This document shows, one piece after another, positions 1 through 6,450 of a stretch of 20,469 nt of DNA (positions within the stretch are counted from its first letter, which is position 1; every line of letters starts with the position of its first letter). The stretch is from a virus. The DNA is taken from the IMG/VR virus record IMGVR_UViG_3300030616_000091, positions 1-20,469 of that record; one strand, given 5' to 3'. Position numbers and translations under genes: made by a program. The notes under the pieces are model-generated. The model searched no databases and was not told the DNA's origin. It was given only the letters and a program-made list of their open reading frames with translations.

Positions 1-100
1 TAATACCCATTTCTTTTCTTTATATTTAAATAATCAGATAAATAGAGGAACAGGCCATTAATATCTTGGATTGCAGATATAAAGCGGAATGACGATAGAA

Positions 101-112
101 AGGTTTATATAC
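101..112 (+). promoter_or_regulatory. Archaeal TATA box, promoter of a short non-coding cassette
   Basis: The octamer TTTATATA lies at 104-111, preceded by a purine-rich stretch (GAAAGG) that could act as a BRE. Archaeal TATA boxes sit about 26 bp before the start site, which would place transcription initiation near 134. No protein gene follows on this strand before a hairpin and T-run at 162-206. The same octamer occurs at 1396-1403 ahead of the late operon. Confidence 0.55.
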
Positions 113-116
113 CTAT

Positions 117-132
117 AATACTATATAGTATT
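117..132. promoter_or_regulatory. 16-bp perfect palindrome, candidate repressor operator
   Basis: The sequence AATACTATATAGTATT is a perfect inverted repeat with no spacer. It starts 6 bp after the TATA box and ends at the predicted start site, where a bound dimer would block polymerase recruitment. That placement is typical of archaeal repressor sites. The binding protein is not identifiable here. AT-rich DNA yields short palindromes by chance, but 16 bp at this position is notable. Confidence 0.5.
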
Positions 133-133
133 G

Positions 134-206
134 TAGTCATATACCCCCTAAAAATCTAAAAGAAGGAAAGGTTTTTCATATTTTTTCCTTTCCTTTCTCT
201 TTTTTT
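134..206 (+). ncRNA. Putative ~70-nt small RNA
   Basis: This is inferred from a TATA box 26 bp upstream and an intrinsic-type terminator at its end, with no open reading frame of useful length between. The transcript would contain a C-rich single-stranded segment (ACCCCCTA, about 142-150) and then the 3' hairpin. No known RNA family is recognised. The start site is predicted only by TATA spacing. Confidence 0.4.
162..206 (+). terminator. Hairpin plus T7 terminator
   Basis: GAAGGAAAGG (162-171) pairs with CCTTTCCTTT (187-196): nine Watson-Crick pairs and one G-U, around a 15-nt T-rich loop. T7 follows at 200-206. Both the stem and the T-tract support transcription termination on the plus strand. 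Confidence 0.6.
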
Positions 207-314
207 CTATGTGCTTTTATTTTAAGTGCATTATGGTAATGTTTAAGATAAGGCACTTCCGTATTGAATATAATGATTAATATATTAAATTGAGAATATA
301 ATGCGGAATGGGAT

Positions 315-321
315 AAAAAAA
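315..321 (-). terminator. T-run terminator after the minus-strand gene pair
   Basis: On the minus strand a run of seven T lies about 12 nt beyond the stop codon of the gene ending at 333. Archaeal termination often needs only such a T-run. No strong stem is seen beside it. Confidence 0.35.
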
Positions 322-332
322 TATATAAAGGA

Positions 333-527
333 TTAAAGTATAAGATTATGATAATTCTTAATTGCTATTGATATACTATTATACTTAAAGTTATATACTA
401 AATAAATATTACTTAATATCTGTTTAATATATAATGCTGGTTTATCCCTATTTGTAAGTATAAAGTTTTTATATTCTAAAGTATAGTATATCTTATTGTT
501 ATCTATTCCTTTTTTGTATATTTGCAT
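333..527 (-). CDS. Hypothetical protein, 64 aa
   Basis: Not recognised. The product is short, basic and rich in Ile, Asn, Lys and Tyr, as expected for AT-rich DNA, with no motif, Cys pairs or clear membrane segment. It lies 18 nt downstream of the stop of the 546-1115 gene on the same strand and would share its transcript. An AAAGGGA stretch lies 5 nt before the ATG and is at best a weak ribosome binding site. A chance open frame remains possible because the region is AT-rich and stop codons are still absent over only 64 codons. Confidence 0.4.
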   Translation of the reverse strand: MQIYKKGIDNNKIYYTLEYKNFILTNRDKPALYIKQILSNIYLVYNFKYNSISIAIKNYHNLIL

Positions 528-545
528 TTTATCCCTTTAAAAGAA

Positions 546-1115
546 TTAAAGAAGGAATATTAAATAATATTCCCTATCTATTTGTTTTGCTAATTGTCTT
601 GCTTGATATATTTTGTTATCATCTATTAATCTTTTAAGTTTATCGTAATTGCTGTCAATATTTACTATATGTGGGGTTGCTTTTAGATTGCTTAATAAAT
701 TGTTTAATGTGTTATTATCCCAGTGGTCTATGTCAATTGTTTTTATTCTGTTTTTATCGTGTAAGATTTGTTTGATTGCTTTTATTGAAAGGTTTTTGCT
801 ATTTGCTATTATGTATTTTAGTCTTGAATATTGTATTATTGAATTACCTTTAGTTTTTTTGTTATTTTCTGTTAATAGTTTTACCCTGTTATCTATATCT
901 ATAAATATTGTTTGTTTTTTGCTGTTATCATTTGTGTATCTAAAGAATAATTCATATTTTACACAAGATTTTATTAAATTACATATATCCTGTGTTATAT
1001 TTTTATTCTCTATATACTGAAAGGTTTTATATTTTTCAGGATTATTTCTTGCTTCTAATACACAATCTTTAATGATTGTGATATTACCTATTGTTTGATA
1101 TTTTATTTCTGACAT
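546..1115 (-). CDS. Hypothetical protein, 189 aa
   Basis: Not recognised. The product is a soluble, Lys/Asn/Ile-rich protein, predicted mostly helical, with one acidic-aromatic stretch (DIDHWDNN, about residues 127-134) and no zinc or nucleotide-binding motif visible. The strand is supported by a good archaeal promoter whose TATA box is centred about 28 nt before the ATG, implying a leaderless mRNA. It is transcribed away from the structural genes, which suggests an early or regulatory role; that is inference from position only. A GGAATATT/AATATTCC inverted repeat (554-573) lies inside its last codons and may form a hairpin in the transcript. The plus-strand frame opposite (649-1020) is a shadow. 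Confidence 0.7.
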   Translation of the reverse strand: MSEIKYQTIGNITIIKDCVLEARNNPEKYKTFQYIENKNITQDICNLIKSCVKYELFFRYTNDNSKKQTIFIDIDNRVKLLTENNKKTKGNSIIQYSRLKYIIANSKNLSIKAIKQILHDKNRIKTIDIDHWDNNTLNNLLSNLKATPHIVNIDSNYDKLKRLIDDNKIYQARQLAKQIDREYYLIFLL

Positions 1116-1137
1116 AATTATAACAAATGCAAATTTT

Positions 1138-1148
1138 ACTTATAAAGG
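1138..1148 (-). promoter_or_regulatory. TATA box for the leaderless minus-strand operon
   Basis: Read on the minus strand the sequence is AACCTTTATAAGT. The TATA centre (about 1143) is 28 nt from the ATG at 1115, so transcription should begin at or within a few nucleotides of the start codon, as is common for archaeal leaderless genes. No Shine-Dalgarno sequence is present before this ATG, consistent with that. Confidence 0.65.
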
Positions 1149-1177
1149 TTGTGGTTAATAGATATTACAATTACATA

Positions 1178-1221
1178 TATCATATATAATATATCATATT
1201 ATCATAATATCATATATCATA
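1178..1221. repeat. Five TATCATA repeats in an AT-only tract
   Basis: TATCATA begins at 1178, 1192, 1200, 1208 and 1215, so spacing is 14, 8, 8 and 7 bp. The longer unit ATATATCATAT occurs exactly at 1175, 1189 and 1212. The array sits between the divergent promoters at 1143 (minus) and 1396 (plus). Closely spaced short direct repeats beside a very AT-rich stretch are features of iterons or of a multi-site operator. Low complexity could also produce the pattern by slippage. Confidence 0.5.
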
Positions 1222-1243
1222 TTTATATCAAAAATAAAAACAT

Positions 1244-1380
1244 AAATACCGATTAATGAAGATTGAAAATTGATACTCGCTAAGTCACCCACAAATTGGG
1301 TAACGGAAAGAGAAAAGAGGCATCCTCCTCTGAGGCCCAAAATTAGCTAGAAATAACGATCTGAAATACCTTTTTTGCCT
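1244..1380. other. GC-richer intergenic island with two small hairpins and a T6 end
   Basis: In a region otherwise nearly all A/T this stretch contains ACCCA/TGGGT (1287-1291 with 1297-1301), AGAGG/CCTCT (1316-1320 with 1327-1331, 6-nt loop), then T6 at 1371-1376. A TATA-like ATTTATAT lies at about 1220-1227, which would start a transcript near 1250. GC islands in AT-rich genomes often mark structured RNA, but no tRNA, riboswitch or C/D-box architecture could be fitted. It could equally be replication-origin or protein-binding DNA. Confidence 0.35.
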
Positions 1381-1389
1381 AAAAACACC

Positions 1390-1404
1390 GAAACCTTTAT
1401 ATAC
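1390..1404 (+). promoter_or_regulatory. Strong TATA box, main plus-strand promoter
   Basis: GAAACC followed by TTTATATA (1396-1403) is a textbook BRE plus TATA element. Predicted initiation is near 1424-1427, leaving a leader of about 150 nt before the first gene at 1573. It uses the same octamer as the cassette promoter at 104 and differs from the ATGTTATAATGT elements found inside the late cluster. Confidence 0.65.
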
Positions 1405-1440
1405 TATGACTATGTTTCATAATGCATATATATATATGAG

Positions 1441-1477
1441 AGAAGGTATATAGCTATATATCTCAACTTCTTTTTTT
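1441..1477 (+). terminator. Leader hairpin plus T7, possible attenuator
   Basis: TATATAGCTATATA (1447-1460) is a 14-bp perfect palindrome, extended by a G-U and two more pairs. T7 follows at 1471-1477, 50 nt after the predicted start site and about 95 nt before the first gene. Termination here would give a short leader RNA; read-through would give the late mRNA. A purely AT stem is weak, so efficiency is uncertain. Confidence 0.4.
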
Positions 1478-1572
1478 GAGATCTCGGTTAAAACAAATAT
1501 TGGAGCAGCAAGAAACGCTGGGTAGAAGGTGGGATATTACAATTCAAAAAGAAATAAATAGAGTGTGTTATA

Positions 1573-2148
1573 ATGACCAAAAAAAATAAGGTTGTGAAGT
1601 GGAATCTAGAAGATGAAGTCATACGCCTTAATAAAGAGGGAAAAAGCACTAATGCTATAGCGACAGCTATATCAGATAAATACGGAGACATTCCTGAATT
1701 AGATGATATTAGTGCTATGTCAATACATCGTTTTCTAAAAAGCTATGATGAGAAAGAGCTTCAGGAAAAGATGGACATAACAAAGGATCCACAAACAACT
1801 ATGGAAAGAGAGTTTAATATTAAAATGAGAGAGTCAATACTTGATTCCGAGAAGGCTAGACAAACAATAGAGAGCTATATGGCGAAACTAAAGAATGAAG
1901 ATTTAACATCATCTGATGTACAAAAGATAATTAGCTCGTGGCAGAAAGTAAATGACCAATATCGAAAGAATTTGGTCTCGTTAAGGGAGTTTGCAGACAA
2001 TCGCATAATAAAGCCAACTCAGAACCTTATATACAAGAAAGAAATAAATATAAAGAATCTACTCCTTGATGTTTCACGAGACCTCTGTAAAGAGTGTAGA
2101 GACAAAGTTAAAAAGAGGATAAAGGAGGTAATAAATGAAAAAGAGTGA
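1573..2148 (+). CDS. terS: Small terminase subunit candidate (HTH protein)
   Basis: The 191-aa product starts with a likely helix-turn-helix: a helix ending in LNKEGKSTNAIATAIS (about residues 18-33) and a second near ISAMSIHRFLKSY (46-58), resembling resolvase or Terminase_1-type HTH domains. The rest (about 70-190) is strongly charged and helical, as expected for an oligomerisation region. A CKEC pair lies near residue 174. It is the first gene of the late operon and lies about 560 nt upstream of the large terminase, so recognition of packaging-site DNA is the likely role. The ATG sits inside GTTATAATG and has no Shine-Dalgarno site. A plain transcription regulator is the alternative, since small terminases are poorly conserved. 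Confidence 0.55.
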   Translation: MTKKNKVVKWNLEDEVIRLNKEGKSTNAIATAISDKYGDIPELDDISAMSIHRFLKSYDEKELQEKMDITKDPQTTMEREFNIKMRESILDSEKARQTIESYMAKLKNEDLTSSDVQKIISSWQKVNDQYRKNLVSLREFADNRIIKPTQNLIYKKEINIKNLLLDVSRDLCKECRDKVKKRIKEVINEKE

Positions 2149-2383
2149 AGTAGCTTGGTACATACCAGGTCCTCAGTTCCATTTGTCAGAAGCAATGAAG
2201 AAATTTCTATTATTGATTGCTTTAACATTTGTAGCTGGTGGATTAAATGCTGTAATAGCTCTAATTGAAGGTGGTTCAGTACTTATACCACAAGAGTTTT
2301 TAGCATATTCTGGTTTGTTACTAGCAGTATTGCATACTATATATACAATCGTAATAACTTACAAAGATGGACTTGAAGATTAG
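2135..2383 (+). CDS. Small membrane protein, two predicted TM segments (holin-like)
   Basis: The 82-aa product has a charged N-terminus, a first hydrophobic segment at about residues 23-45 and a second at about 55-77, then a short acidic tail. The start overlaps the preceding gene by 14 nt and is fixed by an excellent AAAGGAGGT ribosome binding site at 2121-2129. Size and topology match holins or other small viral membrane proteins, but no family signature is visible. A second small membrane gene follows. Lysis of an archaeal cell, or a membrane role in assembly, are both possible. Confidence 0.65.
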   Translation: MKKSEVAWYIPGPQFHLSEAMKKFLLLIALTFVAGGLNAVIALIEGGSVLIPQEFLAYSGLLLAVLHTIYTIVITYKDGLED

Positions 2384-2443
2384 ACAACGAGACAACGAAA
2401 TGTATATTAGCAATGTAATATAAATAGGAATGGAGGAAAAAAT

Positions 2444-2635
2444 ATGAAGCTCGGTTTACTTAAAAAGCTTCCAAAAGCCGTCTTACTTACTCTAGGCGGT
2501 ATCGTACTAGGACACATAGTTGGTGTGTTGTTCACTGATATTGGAGTAGCATCAACTATAGCTTGGGAAGAGATACTTATCTTCTTAGGTGGTATATCTG
2601 GTCTAGTACTTGGATTAGCTGATGAAGAACTCTAA
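2444..2635 (+). CDS. Small membrane protein, two predicted TM segments
   Basis: The 63-aa product has a basic start (KLGLLKKLPK), a Gly-rich hydrophobic segment at about 12-31 and another at about 38-59, ending with acidic residues. An ATGGAGG ribosome binding site lies at 2431-2437. It follows another two-TM protein by 60 nt. The pair resembles a holin/antiholin arrangement by layout only. Membrane-anchored virion or pore function cannot be told apart from sequence. Confidence 0.65.
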   Translation: MKLGLLKKLPKAVLLTLGGIVLGHIVGVLFTDIGVASTIAWEEILIFLGGISGLVLGLADEEL

Positions 2636-2669
2636 TACTAGTATAAGGTAATACAGTAATACCAAATAC

Positions 2670-2681
2670 ATGTTATAATGT
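2670..2681 (+). promoter_or_regulatory. Late-gene motif copy 1 (exact ATGTTATAATGT)
   Basis: This exact 12-mer ends 23 nt before the terL ATG and is followed by T-rich DNA. Two other exact copies (6785 and 16841) and three with one mismatch precede other late genes. The spacing fits a promoter element at about -25 to -30 for a transcript with a very short leader. Confidence 0.55.
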
Positions 2682-2704
2682 TTATTTATTTTATATAGAA
2701 GAAT

Positions 2705-4099
2705 ATGACAGTAGATCCTTTAAAGTTCTTGGAGTATACGACTGATTGCAAAGTCTTCATGGAAGATGTGTTAGGACTCACAGTAAAAGACTTTCATGAA
2801 GAGTGGCTCGACCTATTCGATAAGAATAGATTTGTATGCTTACTAGCCCCAAGAGGACATGGTAAAAGTACCATTGTTGAGGGGTATATCATATGGCGTA
2901 TCTTAACTGATCCGTCTATTAGAATATTAATTACTACAGTAAATCAAAATAAAGCTGAAGAAATGATGACATTCATAAGTCATCATCTTGAGTATAATGA
3001 AAAGATCATAGATCTATTTGGTGAACAAAAATCAAATCTATGGTCAAGATCAAAATTAAGAGTTAAAAACAAAGGTGGAGGTGTAATCCACAAAGAACCT
3101 ACATTACAGGTTCTTGGAGTAACATCATCCCAAATATCATCTCACTATGATATAATTATCTTAGATGATGTTTGTGATAGAAAAAATACAGCAACAGCAC
3201 ATAGAAGAAGACAATTAAAAGAATGGTATGAAACAGAATTATTAGAGATGCTAGAACCAGAAGGTCAAATAATAAACATAGCAACAAGATGGCATGCCGA
3301 TGACATACACAACTACTTATCAGAGAAGGAAACCTATGTATCAAGAAGATATAAATCTATACCTGATAAAGAAAAAGAAATATCTTTATGGCCTGAAAGA
3401 TTCAGCTATGATGACTTGGTAAGATTAAGAGATGAACATATAGGTAAAGTTGCATTTGAAATGCAATATCAGAATAATATAATTCAAACAGAAGACTCAC
3501 CTATTAAGAAGGAATGGGTTGATAATGCAATGGCAAGATGGGATGAATCTAAATTTCCTACTGATACAGAAAGATTCATTGGTGTAGATCTTGCATCAAA
3601 GAGTATTGAAGGAGATTACTTTGTTGCTACAGTAGTAGCAAAAACACAAAATAATAGTTATTTCGTTGTTGAAAGTATTAGAGACAAAGTCTCTATGAGT
3701 ACTCAACTTGAAATAATAAAATCATTAAGTGATAAATGGGCTCCTAGGATGATAGGAATAGAATCTAATGCAGCCCAGAGAATAATAACAGATGAGTGGA
3801 AAGATACAACTACTCTACCTATCAAACAATTAAAATCCTCTTGGGTTAATGACAAATGGTCAAGACTACAAAAATTAAGTGTATTGCTTGAAACTAATAG
3901 GATAACTATTAATCCTATGTTAGATTTCTTAGCAGATGAGCTAATAAGCTATCCTAGAGGAATGCATGATGATGCAATAGATAGCCTGGCATTTGCTATA
4001 CAATCATCTGAGGATGATTTGGATCCAGTTAACTGGAATCAAGTATCTCAAATATTTACAGCAAGGAAAAGAAAGCTACCCTTTGTTGTAAAAGCATAA
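2705..4099 (+). CDS. terL: Terminase large subunit (packaging ATPase-nuclease)
   Basis: The motor that pumps DNA into the prohead and cuts the concatemer. The 464-aa product has a Walker A motif RGHGKST (50-56) and Walker B IIILDD (150-155). A coupling motif lies in NIATRWHADD (191-200). An RNase H-like nuclease domain shows D295 in GVDLA, E353 in GIESN, and D422/D423 in HDDAIDSLAF. All expected catalytic residues are present and the length is normal for the family. The ATG has no clear ribosome binding site and lies 24 nt after the ATGTTATAATGT motif, so a short-leader transcript is likely. Gene order (terS upstream, portal downstream with alba between) supports the call. Confidence 0.95.
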   Translation: MTVDPLKFLEYTTDCKVFMEDVLGLTVKDFHEEWLDLFDKNRFVCLLAPRGHGKSTIVEGYIIWRILTDPSIRILITTVNQNKAEEMMTFISHHLEYNEKIIDLFGEQKSNLWSRSKLRVKNKGGGVIHKEPTLQVLGVTSSQISSHYDIIILDDVCDRKNTATAHRRRQLKEWYETELLEMLEPEGQIINIATRWHADDIHNYLSEKETYVSRRYKSIPDKEKEISLWPERFSYDDLVRLRDEHIGKVAFEMQYQNNIIQTEDSPIKKEWVDNAMARWDESKFPTDTERFIGVDLASKSIEGDYFVATVVAKTQNNSYFVVESIRDKVSMSTQLEIIKSLSDKWAPRMIGIESNAAQRIITDEWKDTTTLPIKQLKSSWVNDKWSRLQKLSVLLETNRITINPMLDFLADELISYPRGMHDDAIDSLAFAIQSSEDDLDPVNWNQVSQIFTARKRKLPFVVKA

Positions 4100-4134
4100 T
4101 GTTGTTTCATGTATAAAGAATAAGTGGTGTCAGT

Positions 4135-4425
4135 ATGTCTGAATATGAAGATGTATATATTGGTAATAAACCAATTCAAAATTATCTAACTGCTGGGATT
4201 TGGGCATTAGGTCAAAAAAACCCAACAAGATTATTAGGAAGAGGAAGTAACATTAAAACAACAGTTGATGTTGCTGAAATCTTAAAAAGACAAATGATAA
4301 ACCCTGAAACTATAATAGAAATAGATAGTGAAGAATATGAAGATTCCAGAAATGGAAATAAAAGAAAAGTCTCTACTATATCTATAATACTTAAGGGTAA
4401 GAAAAAAGAAAAAGAAGAAAAATAA
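4135..4425 (+). CDS. alba: Alba-family nucleic-acid-binding protein
   Basis: Alba proteins are small dimeric DNA/RNA-binding proteins of archaeal chromatin. The 96-aa product matches the fold's landmarks in order: beta1 and loop VYIGNKPIQNY (7-17, compare the GKKPVMNY signature), a helix over 18-29, the GRGSNI loop and second helix TVDVAEIL (35-50), then KRKVSTISIIL (76-86), the usual RVSTIEI-type last strand. A Lys-rich tail (KGKKKEKEEK) follows. A GGTG ribosome binding site lies 7 nt before the ATG. It sits between terL and portal, so it is expressed with packaging genes. It might bind packaged DNA, compact host or viral DNA, or bind RNA; the location favours a late role, by inference. Confidence 0.85.
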   Translation: MSEYEDVYIGNKPIQNYLTAGIWALGQKNPTRLLGRGSNIKTTVDVAEILKRQMINPETIIEIDSEEYEDSRNGNKRKVSTISIILKGKKKEKEEK

Positions 4426-4438
4426 ATGAGATGAATAT

Positions 4439-5779
4439 ATGTCTATACTTGATAGATTTAGAAACATAGGTTTCTTTAAGAATAAAATAGATTACCTTGA
4501 TGACCAAGGTAAGCCTAAAACTATTATACAAACTGGAAAGAAAAAACAGTTTGGTCAAAATAAGGGTCTTAGAACAAAAGCCCAACTTGTTAAATATTGG
4601 AACTACTACTCTGGTGAAGATACTGTGTGGGCTGCTGTAAATTCTATAGCATTCAATACTGTAATGGTTGGATATGATATAGAATCAGACAATCCAAGAG
4701 CAAAAGAATTAATACAAATGTGGTGTAAGAGAGTAGATTTAGATACTCATATGCTAGATAACACAAGATATGCTCTTGCAATGGGTGATGCATTCATAGA
4801 AATAGTTTATAATAAAAAGAAAGAACCATCATCTTTATTAGATGTTGACCCAAAAACAATGGAAATAGAATATGATGAACACGGAATAGTTCAATCATAT
4901 AGACAAAGTTTAGGTGTAAGAGATAAAGAAGGGATTCCTAAACTAGATAAACATAGTATATGTCATATAAAGTTCTTCTCTAATCCATCAAATCCATATG
5001 GAATGTCTTTAATTGAGGCATCTATGGACGTAATAGAAAAGAAAGTAAGAACTGATAATGCAATTGCAAATGCAATTATAAGGCACGGTACAAGTAAAAC
5101 AGTCTTTACAGTAGGAAATGAACACGATAGACAATTACCACCAGAATCAGTATTAAAGGACATAAGAGATGAGGTAGAGGATATAGATGAAAAGAATGAA
5201 TTCATCGTACCTTGGAATGTAACAGTTAGTACAATAGATGAAAAAGGTATTACAGGTGTTGAAGAATATTATAATTACTTCCAATCACAACTGGTATTGG
5301 GATTACTCTGTACTGAAGAAGCTTTAGGATTAGGTAGAGGAAGTACAGAAGCAACTAGTAAGACCAAAGCGTTACTATACGAAAGAATGATACAATCATT
5401 CCAATTAAGACTTGCCCATATAATAGAAAAACAACTATTTAATCAAGTATTAGTTGAGAATGGATTTGACCCAGATATAGTTACAATAGAGTTTAGAAGT
5501 GTAACTTCAACTGATGAATCAGAAAGAGCAAAATGGATGGGTAATCTAATAAGAGGTTTCAGATCATCTAAAGTAAAACCATTCACAATTAATGAAATAA
5601 GAAAGAAATTTAAGATGAAAGAAATAGATTTGCCAGAGGCAAACTCTATTATATATGAAGGTTATGGTTCTGGAGAATCTGAACCAGAAGAAGAGCCACA
5701 GAGTGATGAACCTGTTACAGAGGAACCAGAAGAAAGTGAAGAGAATGAAGAAGAGGAAAAAATAGATGAGGAAGAGTAA
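4439..5779 (+). CDS. Portal protein
   Basis: The dodecameric ring at the special capsid vertex through which DNA enters. The 446-aa product shows features of the HK97/SPP1-type portal family: YALAMGDAFIEIVYN (about 107-121), the ICHIKFFSNPSNPYGMS segment (about 174-190) followed by a long helix, and the region LCTEEALGLGRGS with downstream QSFQLRLAHIIEKQLFNQ. The last ~35 residues are almost entirely Glu/Pro/Asp, an acidic tail. The gene lies 13 nt after alba and overlaps the start of the protease gene by 14 nt, the classical terminase-portal-protease order. Confidence 0.9.
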   Translation: MSILDRFRNIGFFKNKIDYLDDQGKPKTIIQTGKKKQFGQNKGLRTKAQLVKYWNYYSGEDTVWAAVNSIAFNTVMVGYDIESDNPRAKELIQMWCKRVDLDTHMLDNTRYALAMGDAFIEIVYNKKKEPSSLLDVDPKTMEIEYDEHGIVQSYRQSLGVRDKEGIPKLDKHSICHIKFFSNPSNPYGMSLIEASMDVIEKKVRTDNAIANAIIRHGTSKTVFTVGNEHDRQLPPESVLKDIRDEVEDIDEKNEFIVPWNVTVSTIDEKGITGVEEYYNYFQSQLVLGLLCTEEALGLGRGSTEATSKTKALLYERMIQSFQLRLAHIIEKQLFNQVLVENGFDPDIVTIEFRSVTSTDESERAKWMGNLIRGFRSSKVKPFTINEIRKKFKMKEIDLPEANSIIYEGYGSGESEPEEEPQSDEPVTEEPEESEENEEEEKIDEEE

Positions 5780-6296
5780 AAAGACTTTTCATGCTCCATA
5801 CGTAAAGTTTGAGTATGATAAAAGACAAGTAGGAAAAGCAACTGATGTTAGGATATATAGAGATGTTACTTTACTTACAGAGGGTAAATTTACAGACTCT
5901 TTATCAATGACAGGGGTTTCTTATCCTAGAGATGTATTAGAAAGGACTGTTAATAATTGGCAATCTAATTACTTAAACATAGACCATTCACATAATGTAC
6001 TTGACAGGATAGGTACAGTAGAGAACGCATATTGGAATGGAGACAAAGTCAAAGGCGACTTATATATACACCCAATAACTAGAAATGCTATGGATACGAT
6101 AAAACTAATTGATGATGGATTAATAAATTGGTTATCAGTTGAGATTATGACGGAAGATGCATGGGACAGAAATGATGAGAGATATGTTAAGGATTTAGAA
6201 TATATAGGATTAGCTGTAGTAACTGCTCCAGCTTGCCAAGGTGCATTAATATCTGACGAAGGTCCAAAACCACCAGAGTTTTTATATGAAGAATAA
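5766..6296 (+). CDS. Prohead maturation protease 1 (HK97/S78-like)
   Basis: Cleaves scaffold or capsid N-terminal domains during head maturation. The 176-aa product has the family's His motif (NIDHSHNVLDRIG, H74/H76) and Ser motif (INWLSVEI, S124) 50 residues apart, then a strand ending AVVTAPACQGA. The start overlaps the portal gene. It is short and lacks a scaffold domain. A second, longer protease-like gene is present at 9290, so this window carries two. The N-terminus preceding the protease domain (RKSKKTFHAPYVKFEYD) is not recognised. Assignment of S124 as nucleophile follows the family pattern and was not tested. Confidence 0.75.
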   Translation: MRKSKKTFHAPYVKFEYDKRQVGKATDVRIYRDVTLLTEGKFTDSLSMTGVSYPRDVLERTVNNWQSNYLNIDHSHNVLDRIGTVENAYWNGDKVKGDLYIHPITRNAMDTIKLIDDGLINWLSVEIMTEDAWDRNDERYVKDLEYIGLAVVTAPACQGALISDEGPKPPEFLYEE

Positions 6297-6450
6297 GGCA
6301 ACTTGTGAATACCAAAACATTTGTAGTAACTACCCACTAAAATGTCATAAATGCGTATTTAACAGAAATTTAAAGTTAAAAAATTATTTAAAGATAAAGA
6401 AAGGAAATAAGGAGATTCGTTATTTAGGGGATTCTGATGAAGGGGTGTAA
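6286..6450 (+). CDS. Small zinc-finger-like protein, 54 aa
   Basis: A short frame that overlaps the 3' end of the protease gene by 11 nt and the 5' end of the next gene by 14 nt, filling what otherwise looks like a 140-nt gap. The product starts MKNKATCEYQNICSNYPLKC and has C7, C13, C20 and C23, a pattern (C-x5-C-x6-C-x2-C) that suits one zinc ion. A very basic segment (about 27-41) and an acidic end follow. The tight overlaps on both sides and conserved-looking Cys spacing argue for a real gene. Function unknown; protein or nucleic-acid binding is plausible. Confidence 0.65.
   Translation: MKNKATCEYQNICSNYPLKCHKCVFNRNLKLKNYLKIKKGNKEIRYLGDSDEGV

Noticed and set aside
649-1020. Plus-strand hydrophobic frame
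   Set aside because: It lies opposite the 546-1115 gene, which has a good leaderless promoter; hydrophobic shadows are usual opposite Asn/Lys-rich genes.
1175-1222. CRISPR-like array
   Set aside because: Repeats are 7-11 nt with 0-7 nt between them; no spacer structure and no cas genes.
1261-1380. tRNA, C/D-box sRNA or fluoride-type riboswitch
   Set aside because: No acceptor/T-arm pairing, no matching C/D box set and no conserved riboswitch core could be fitted.
1422-1439. Leaderless five-codon ORF at the predicted start site of the late promoter
   Set aside because: ATG-CAT-ATA-TAT-ATA-TGA is low complexity in an AT tract and is expected by chance.
1565-1576. GTTATAATGA at the terS start as another late-motif copy
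   Set aside because: Two mismatches and it contains the start codon itself, so it cannot serve as an upstream promoter for that gene.
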